A stretch of DNA of 64,000 nucleotides from UBA6623 sp965248235 (GTDB lineage: Bacteria > Acidobacteriota > Terriglobia > Bryobacterales > UBA6623), in the NCBI GenBank assembly GCA_965248235.1, contig CBDFIU010000002.1, positions 310,001 to 374,000 of the forward strand, read 5' to 3'. The position numbers were made by a program, and so were the translations under genes. A model generated the notes under the pieces. The model was not told the DNA's origin. It searched no databases and saw only the letters and a list, made by a program, of their open reading frames with translations. Of the stretch, positions 58,716 to 64,000 are shown in pieces. Numbering within the stretch: the stretch's first letter is position 1; the number at the start of each line of letters is the position of its first letter.

Positions 58716-60335
58716 TTGGCCGTAGACAACGACACTCGAAAAGGCATGCGCGGCGCCAGCCCCGTGGATCGCCTGCTCAACGACTATGACGCCCGACAGT
58801 TCGAAACCCTGCAAGAGGTACCCGCCGCGGAAGACAGCCCAAGCGCGGATGCCCAACCCGCCGACAGCGGCCCCGATCTGAGTGTCGCGACCGAAGGCGA
58901 AACAAAGACGACCGACCCGGTTCGTGTTTATTTGCGCGAGATGGGCGCCGCGCCGTTGCTGACGCGCGAGGGCGAAGTGGCCATCGCGAAACGCATCGAG
59001 CGAGGATGTTGCCGCGTTCACAAAGCGTTGGCGCGGTGTCCGTTGACGACGCATAACTTAGTTCTGGTGCGAGACGAGTTGGAAGCGGGTGATCGCACGA
59101 TTCGCGACATCATCTCACTGAACTTCGAGGACGTCAACGAGCAGTTTCTCAAAAGCCAGACAGCGAACTTCATCGAGACGATCAACGATGTCGAGCGGAT
59201 GCAGAAGACGGCCGAGACCGCGCGGCGCAAGTTGATGGGGATACCCCGCCGGCAAAAACCCGCCGAAACCCGGCATCTCCAGATGGAGTTGGGCCGGACT
59301 CGCGTAGGGATGTCGCAAAGGATCCGGTCGCTTGACCTCACCGACAATGAGCAAGATCGGCTGATCGGAAAGATCCAAGAGGTTGTCGATGCGCTAAAGG
59401 CCCTGGACGGACCGTTGGCGCAGCGCCGCCGCGAACTCGAGCAACTCGAACGCGACCGAGGCGAGGACGCGCGCCGGATCAAGAACGAAATCCGTGACCT
59501 CGAGCAACAGACACACCGCATGGAGGACGAGGCGGGCGGGGAATCCGCCGAGCTTCGCACGACGCTGCGGGTCATTCGAAAAAGCCAAGTGCGAGCCGAG
59601 ATCGCCAAGCGTGAATTGGTCGAGGCGAACTTGCGTTTGGTGGTTTCGATCGCTAAACGATACGTCAACCGAGGGCTGCAATTCCTCGATTTGATCCAAG
59701 AAGGCAACCTCGGGTTGATGAAGGCGGTGGATAAGTTCGAATACCAGCGCGGATACAAGTTTTCAACGTATGCCACTTGGTGGATCCGGCAGGCTATCAC
59801 GCGGGCGATTGCCGATCAAGCGCGCACCATTCGCATTCCGGTTCATATGATCGAGACGATCAATAAGGTGATCCGCACGTCGCGATCGCTGGTGCAAGAG
59901 CTGGGGCGCGAGCCAAGCAGCGAAGAAATCGCCGCCAAGATGGGAGTCTCGGTTCCCAAAGTCCGCAAGGTGATGAAGGTGGCGCAGGAGCCGATCTCGA
60001 TTGAGACGCCGGTGGGTGAAGAGGAGGAGTCGCACCTAGGCGACTTCATTGAGGACCAGCAGCAGGTTTCCCCCGCCGACGCCGTCATCAACCTCAACCT
60101 GCGGGCGCAGACCTCTCAAGTGTTGCAATCACTAAGCCCCCGCGAAGAGAAGGTCATCAAGATGCGCTTTGGGCTGGAGGACGGCAACGAGCATACGCTG
60201 GAGGAAGTGGGCCAGCGCTTTGCCGTGACGAGAGAGAGAATTCGACAGATCGAAGCCAAGGCGCTGCGCAAGCTGCGCCACCCCAGCCGCAGCCGGCGGC
60301 TCCAAGCCTTCGTTGACCCCGATGTGCAAGAGTAA
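58716..60335 (+). CDS. rpoD: RNA polymerase primary sigma factor, RpoD/SigA type
   Basis: A 539-residue group 1 sigma-70 factor. An acidic low-complexity start (1-65) is followed by region 1.2 (DPVRVYLREMGAAPLLTREGEVAIAKRIE), a long non-conserved helical insert (about 110-290) and region 2 (NLRLVVSIAKRYVNRGLQFLDLIQEGNLGL, FSTYATWWIRQAITRAIADQARTIR). Region 3 (MIETINKVIRTSRSLVQELG) and region 4 with the -35-binding helix (TLEEVGQRFAVTRERIRQIEAKALRKLRH) complete it. The region 2.4 residues match the housekeeping factor. TTG at 58716-58718 has GAGGAA four bases upstream. No dnaG or rpsU is directly upstream in this window. Confidence 0.93.
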   Translation: MAVDNDTRKGMRGASPVDRLLNDYDARQFETLQEVPAAEDSPSADAQPADSGPDLSVATEGETKTTDPVRVYLREMGAAPLLTREGEVAIAKRIERGCCRVHKALARCPLTTHNLVLVRDELEAGDRTIRDIISLNFEDVNEQFLKSQTANFIETINDVERMQKTAETARRKLMGIPRRQKPAETRHLQMELGRTRVGMSQRIRSLDLTDNEQDRLIGKIQEVVDALKALDGPLAQRRRELEQLERDRGEDARRIKNEIRDLEQQTHRMEDEAGGESAELRTTLRVIRKSQVRAEIAKRELVEANLRLVVSIAKRYVNRGLQFLDLIQEGNLGLMKAVDKFEYQRGYKFSTYATWWIRQAITRAIADQARTIRIPVHMIETINKVIRTSRSLVQELGREPSSEEIAAKMGVSVPKVRKVMKVAQEPISIETPVGEEEESHLGDFIEDQQQVSPADAVINLNLRAQTSQVLQSLSPREEKVIKMRFGLEDGNEHTLEEVGQRFAVTRERIRQIEAKALRKLRHPSRSRRLQAFVDPDVQE

Positions 60336-60422
60336 GCTGGCGGGCCTGCAAGGACGCGCGGCGATTCATCACATGGGGTTCCTCTCGCCGTTTCAGGGCT
60401 CAACCTGATTTGGTTCCGTACG

Positions 60423-60477
60423 CAGGGTTCCGCCTTCGGCTCTACCCTGGGCTATATTCCGGTCGCCGCTTCGCGGC
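60423..60477. repeat. Double hairpin repeat after rpoD
   Basis: CAGGGT (60423-60428) pairs with ACCCTG (60444-60449), with GCC/GGC inside. GCCGC/GCGGC (60465-60469 with 60473-60477) forms a second hairpin around TTC. The paired-hairpin form is like dispersed REP-type sequences, and without a T run it is not a normal terminator. Confidence 0.45.
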
Positions 60478-60501
60478 TCAAGGTGTTTGCTCTCGGGCGG
60501 G

Positions 60502-61416
60502 TTACGCCGCGGCGCTTTCGCGCGCGGCCGCGAGGGCGGCGGCAATTGCCTTGCTCTGGGCGGGTGAGCTTTCGGGCATGGGAGCTCTCGGGAACCCTCC
60601 GTCGCGGCCTTGCAGTTTCATCGCTGTTTTGACGTTCGCGGGGAGGTTGTCGGCGAAAATCGCGTTCCACACTCCGAGCAACATGGTATGGAGCTCGCGG
60701 GCGCGAGCGTGATCGCCGGCCCGAACGGCATCCCACAACTCGACACACAGCCGGGGCGAAGCGGTTAAGACAGCGGCCACGGATCCGTGCGCTCCGAGCG
60801 AAAACGAGGGGTAGAGCAAGGCGTCCACGGCCGAGAGAATGCGCACGCCTTTGTCGCGAGCCCAGTCGGTGTCGGTCAGAAACAGCAGGTCGGCCAGCAG
60901 TTTCATGTCGCCCGCGCTTTGCTTGACGCCGATTACGCCGTCGACATCGCGCAGGATGCGGGTCAACAACTCGGGTGAAAGATAGCTCCACGGCACGACG
61001 TTGTAAATGATGACGGGCAGGCCGGTTGCCTGCGACAAAACGTCGAAGTGGCGCACCATGGCGTCATCGTCGGGACGGAAGAGGTAGTGCACGGGCGTCA
61101 CCTGCAACGCGGCGACTCCCAGATCGGCGACGGCCTTGGCGCGCTCAATCGCGGCCTGGGTGCTGTTGGTGATGATGCCGGTGATGACGGGAATCCGCCC
61201 GCCGACTTCTTCCATGGTTGCGCCGGTGATCGCGCGGGTTTCGTCGGTCGTTACGGCATGGCCTTCGCCGGTGCTTCCGCAGACGGCCAAGCCGTGAGCG
61301 CCCGTCGCCAGCAGCGCGCGCACATCGGCGCGGTGCAGCGCCTCATCGACACGGCCCTCGGCGTCAAACGTCGTGACCATGGGCGGGATAATTCCCTTAA
61401 TCTCTTCGAACGGCAT
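60502..61416 (-). CDS. DapA/NanA-family class I aldolase (dihydrodipicolinate synthase superfamily)
   Basis: A 304-residue TIM-barrel lyase. The Schiff-base Lys is in IGVKQSAGDMK, the catalytic Tyr in VIIYNVVPWS, and the phosphate/carboxylate-binding loop in AVCGSTGEGHAVT (family G-T-T-G-E with S for T). Members include DapA, sialic acid lyase and keto-deoxy sugar-acid aldolases. Its place 30 bases after an SSS symporter, and away from lysA, suggests sugar-acid breakdown rather than lysine synthesis (inference). AGGAG five bases before the ATG at 61414-61416 fixes the start. The tail (AKSIAAALAAARESAAA-like) is Ala-rich. Confidence 0.88.
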   Translation of the reverse strand: MPFEEIKGIIPPMVTTFDAEGRVDEALHRADVRALLATGAHGLAVCGSTGEGHAVTTDETRAITGATMEEVGGRIPVITGIITNSTQAAIERAKAVADLGVAALQVTPVHYLFRPDDDAMVRHFDVLSQATGLPVIIYNVVPWSYLSPELLTRILRDVDGVIGVKQSAGDMKLLADLLFLTDTDWARDKGVRILSAVDALLYPSFSLGAHGSVAAVLTASPRLCVELWDAVRAGDHARARELHTMLLGVWNAIFADNLPANVKTAMKLQGRDGGFPRAPMPESSPAQSKAIAAALAAARESAAA

Positions 61417-61446
61417 AACGGCTCCTGTTGCATTTCTTCCCGCGCG

Positions 61447-63072
61447 CTAAGCGAGGGAAACGTAGACCAAAATCAGCGTGACCATCAAGGCGCCCGCGAC
61501 AAAGCGCGGATCGACGCGGTCGGAATCGATCTTGTGGGTCAGCACGGCCAGTGGGTTATCCCAGGTCAGACCGTCGACTTTTTCGGGCGGCGGAGGCGGT
61601 GTCAGTAGACTAACCACGACGAAGACGACGCTGCACATCACGAAGCCCCACCAGGCTTGCAGCATAAAGGGCACGCCCCAAACGTCGGTGATGAGTTTTT
61701 CGTCGCCAATGAGAGGAAGATCGACCGTGAACGCGACCACCCCAAGGGTGAGGCCGAACATCAGCGTGGCCAGCGAGGCTTGGGCGGTTCCGCGTCGCCA
61801 GAAAACGCCCCACAAGAATACCGTCGTGATCGGCGGCGCCAAATCGGCACCAATCACCTGCACGGCTTCGAAAATACTGGTGAAGCGCCCGCCTTGGGTC
61901 GACCAAGCCATGGCGGCCAACATGATGCCGACGGCGGCCCAGCGGCCGATGCGGACTTGTGTTTCGTCCGACGTCCTGGGGCGAATTCGAGTAACGATAT
62001 CGACCGCCACCAGAGTTGCACAACTGTTGAGGGCGGCGGCGATGGTGCTCATCAAAGCAGCCAGCAAGCCGGCCGAGATCAATCCTTTTAGGCCGGTCGG
62101 AATCAATTCCGTAATCAACGTCGGCAGCACTTGGTTGGCGTCCTCGCCGATACGGTCTTGGAACAACACATAGCCGATCGTGCCGGGCAGAACAAGGATG
62201 AAGACCGGCAGCACCTTGATAAAGCCGGCGAAGAGCGGTCCGATCTGGGCGTCATGCTGGGACTTGGCGGCCAGCACGCGCTGCACGATCGTCTGGTCGG
62301 TACACCAATACCAAATGCCCAGTACGGGGTATCCCAGCAACACTGAATACCACGCCAGCCCCGCCGAGTTGTCGGTGTGAAGCAGGTTAAGCTGCCCGGG
62401 CTTCAAGGCGGCTTCGAATTCGGCCATCGTCGTGACGCCGTGGTCGGGCAAGGCCATGATGGCGGCGACGGTCACCGCGATCGCGCCGACGATCAAGACG
62501 ACTGTCTGAATCGTTTCGGTGATGACCACGGCCTTGAGGCCGCCCATCACCGTATAGATTCCCGTAATCACCGAGATGATCAGAATCGAAGCGATCACGT
62601 TGATGCCGAAAAACTGTTCGAACACCATCGCCCCGGCATACAGGCTCATACCGATGTGAATGAACAGCGCCGCCAGAATCGCCATGAAGGCCAGGAACGA
62701 ACGCGACCCCGCGCTGAAACGGCGTTCCAGGAATTCCGGCAGAGTGCCGATGCGGTTGCGAAAGTAAAACGGCGCGAAGACCAGCCCCAGAATGATCAGC
62801 GTGAAACCCGCCGCCAACTCGAAATTGCCCCACACAATGCCTTCGCTGTATCCCGAAGCCGCTAATCCGACGACGTGGATGGTCGAAATATTCGAGGCGA
62901 AAAGAGCCGCGCCGACGGTGATCCAACCGAGCGAACGGCCGGCGAGGAAGTAGTTGTCGCCGGTCATCTTTTGATGGCGCGTGGCCAAAATGCCGACCGC
63001 CAGGATGCCCAGCATGTAGACGACGATGATGACCAGGTCGAGAAGCGGGATTTGCAGATTGGAGCTGAACAT
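61447..63072 (-). CDS. Sodium:solute symporter (SSS/SGLT-like) family transporter
   Basis: A 541-residue inner-membrane sodium symporter with about 14 helices of the SGLT-like branch. Typical blocks are MTGDNYFLAGRSLGWITVGAALFASNIS, GTLPEFLERRFSAGSRSFLAF, VITGIYTVMGGLKAVVITETIQTVVL, WYWCTDQTIVQRVLAAKSQHDA and LISAGLLAALMSTIAAALNSCATLV. Members carry sugars, sialic acid or related compounds; pairing with the DapA-family lyase downstream supports a sugar acid. The start is ATG at 63070-63072, without a strong Shine-Dalgarno. Confidence 0.92.
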   Translation of the reverse strand: MFSSNLQIPLLDLVIIVVYMLGILAVGILATRHQKMTGDNYFLAGRSLGWITVGAALFASNISTIHVVGLAASGYSEGIVWGNFELAAGFTLIILGLVFAPFYFRNRIGTLPEFLERRFSAGSRSFLAFMAILAALFIHIGMSLYAGAMVFEQFFGINVIASILIISVITGIYTVMGGLKAVVITETIQTVVLIVGAIAVTVAAIMALPDHGVTTMAEFEAALKPGQLNLLHTDNSAGLAWYSVLLGYPVLGIWYWCTDQTIVQRVLAAKSQHDAQIGPLFAGFIKVLPVFILVLPGTIGYVLFQDRIGEDANQVLPTLITELIPTGLKGLISAGLLAALMSTIAAALNSCATLVAVDIVTRIRPRTSDETQVRIGRWAAVGIMLAAMAWSTQGGRFTSIFEAVQVIGADLAPPITTVFLWGVFWRRGTAQASLATLMFGLTLGVVAFTVDLPLIGDEKLITDVWGVPFMLQAWWGFVMCSVVFVVVSLLTPPPPPEKVDGLTWDNPLAVLTHKIDSDRVDPRFVAGALMVTLILVYVSLA

Positions 63073-63379
63073 GGTTGGAGACCGTTAGGGGGCCGCCGGC
63101 GACACCGGGGAAGTGAGTCGTCTAGTGTAGCGAAATCGGCACGGACGTCGCGAACGAGCCAATGACGGAACACACTTCAGCTGCTTCGCCAGGGCGACTC
63201 GCCGCCGCCTGCCGCGTACTTTTTATGCCTACCGCGTGGCGCTGCTTGGGGTATTCCCGGCAAACGAAATCGCCCGGCTAAGACCCAAATTCGTCTTGGC
63301 CGGGTAGCGGTCTCAAGCATCCATCCCGGAAGGGATCGAAGCCGGGACCTGTTGCCCGCGAGTGGAGGAGATTGTCTGT

Positions 63380-63472
63380 CTACCCTTGGCGGCTTCGCCG
63401 GCGCATCATGATCAGTACCAACAGCCCGACGGCTAGAAGCCCGCAAAGAACTCTTACGATTGTGGAATCCAT
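63380..63472 (-). CDS. Possible small single-span membrane protein (30 residues)
   Basis: The minus strand encodes MDSTIVRVLCGLLAVGLLVL then IMMRRRSRQG and a stop. It has one hydrophobic stretch (about residues 5-23) followed by a basic tail, the layout of small inner-membrane proteins. AAGAG lies close before the ATG. It sits between the frameshifted sulfatase and the symporter on their strand. Alone in sequence it cannot be told from chance; the rest of the 445-base gap between these genes holds nothing I recognise. Confidence 0.3.
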   Translation of the reverse strand: MDSTIVRVLCGLLAVGLLVLIMMRRRSRQG

Positions 63473-63517
63473 AGCTCTTTTGTAAACGATCCGACACCAA
63501 AATGGCAAATAGGGATT

Positions 63518-64000
63518 TCACCTATACGGCAAATCATTTCTCACTCGCCAGTCATCATCGACCTCGGCGAACCACTCCATGGTCAAGGCGTCGAGCCGAG
63601 ACCGCAATTCCGAGAACTCGGGCTTCTCCACCAGATTGGCCATCTGATAGGGGTCGCTTTCGTTGTCGTAGAGCACCCATGGCTGCTGCTGATGCCGCGC
63701 GTAGGTGTGGGTTTCGTGCGCACGCCGCGCCAGGCGGGAAACTGAGCGGACTCGGTTTCGGTGTAGCTTTGGAGGTAGACGGACTCGGGTTCCTCGGCGC
63801 CGGCGCCCTTGAGGTTCCCGGAGAGGTCGCGACCGGAAACAGCGTCGGGAACGGACACGCCCGCCAAGCCCAGCAATGTCGGGACGACATCGACATGCGA
63901 GAAGAGCAAGTCGGTATCACCGCCGGGCGCGATCGCGCCGGGGTAGCGGACAATGCCCGGCACGTGAATCGACTCTTCCCACGGCTTGCGCTTCAGGACC
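63518..64000 (-). pseudogene. Sulfatase, C-terminal part with frameshift (runs off the right edge)
   Basis: From the edge, the minus strand reads VLKRKPWEESIHVPGIVRYP, GAIAPGGDTDLLFSHVDVVPTLLGLAGV and FPAWRGVRT, then changes frame near 63716-63722. It resumes as ETHTYARHQQQPWVLYDNES and DPYQMANLVEKPEFSELRSR and ends at a TGA at 63518-63520. Both halves are normal type I sulfatase sequence, so one base appears lost. The catalytic formylglycine motif lies outside the window. A sequencing error is possible. Confidence 0.85.

Noticed and set aside
63301..63400. Possible CRISPR-like or terminator sequence around GATCGAAGCCGGGACC
   Set aside because: There is only one copy and no regular spacing, and no hairpin followed by a T run.

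Overview
The window is GC-rich, gene-dense bacterial chromosome from a Gram-negative that is most likely an uncultured member of the Acidobacteriota. This is inferred from the gene set, not from a marker-gene tree. The clues are an Oar/SusC-like TonB-dependent receptor with an N-terminal carboxypeptidase-regulatory domain, an FG-GAP/UnbV (CRTAC1) protein and a TPR protein in a row, a secreted PQQ-type beta-propeller, a Tat-exported DUF1501 protein, many Tat or lipoprotein signals, and several TTG/GTG starts. Only a few genes look like core housekeeping: miaA, lysA, deoC, tsaE, aspS, lipA, hemQ, a primary sigma factor and one tRNA-Leu(GAG).

Layout. 1-7.7 kb (minus strand): miaA start, lysA, a GAF-GAF-PP2C phosphatase, deoC with an unusual N-terminal extension, a PQQ beta-propeller, tsaE and a MATE exporter. 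8.1-13 kb (plus): SMP-30-like lactonase, a conserved secreted protein, an enolase-superfamily dehydratase and an SSS symporter, which look like a sugar-acid uptake and breakdown set. 13-21.4 kb (minus): a tRNA-Leu 3' fragment, TPR/CRTAC1/TonB-receptor cluster, an IS1595-type element with an 8-bp target duplication, and the intact tRNA-Leu(GAG). 21.6-24.6 kb: MoxR, DUF58 and BatD-like genes, a classic linked set. 24.8-31.8 kb: lipoprotein gamma-glutamyltransferase, aspS, gamma-carbonic anhydrase, a GH2 glycosidase and a VOC protein. 32-37.4 kb: a second IS1595-type copy that has removed the front of a TadG-like gene, followed by two paralogous cassettes of Tad minor-pilin genes (TadG-TadE-TadE twice). 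37.5-41.5 kb: glycosyltransferase, adenosine deaminase, a pentapeptide-repeat protein and an IS110-type element with 37-bp inverted repeats. 41.6-51.4 kb: Gfo/Idh oxidoreductase, hydrolase, SUMF1 protein, lipA, aldo/keto reductase, hemQ, a TRAP permease pair lacking its binding protein, and a ThuA protein. 51.4-52.6 kb: a small gene graveyard (three truncated genes, an IS end and a REP-like scrap). 52.8-64 kb: SGNH hydrolase, arylsulfotransferase-like plus FG-GAP lipoproteins, DUF1501, sigma factor, a DapA-family lyase with an SSS symporter, and the end of a frameshifted sulfatase.

Repeats tie the window together: three IS1595-type copies (two full, one 128-bp end), a four-member MITE-like family of about 193 bp with 21-bp terminal inverted repeats in the best copy, a REP-like hairpin family built on GAAAAAAT(A)GGGGACTGT, and a 48-bp direct repeat of the tRNA-Leu 3' half that brackets 8.2 kb. 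The most promising leads are the microcompartment-type targeting helix on DeoC, the duplicated Tad cassettes eroded by an IS, the tRNA-bounded segment, and the untranslated left end of the IS110 element as a possible bridge-RNA locus. No CRISPR array, prophage or recognisable complete defence system was seen.
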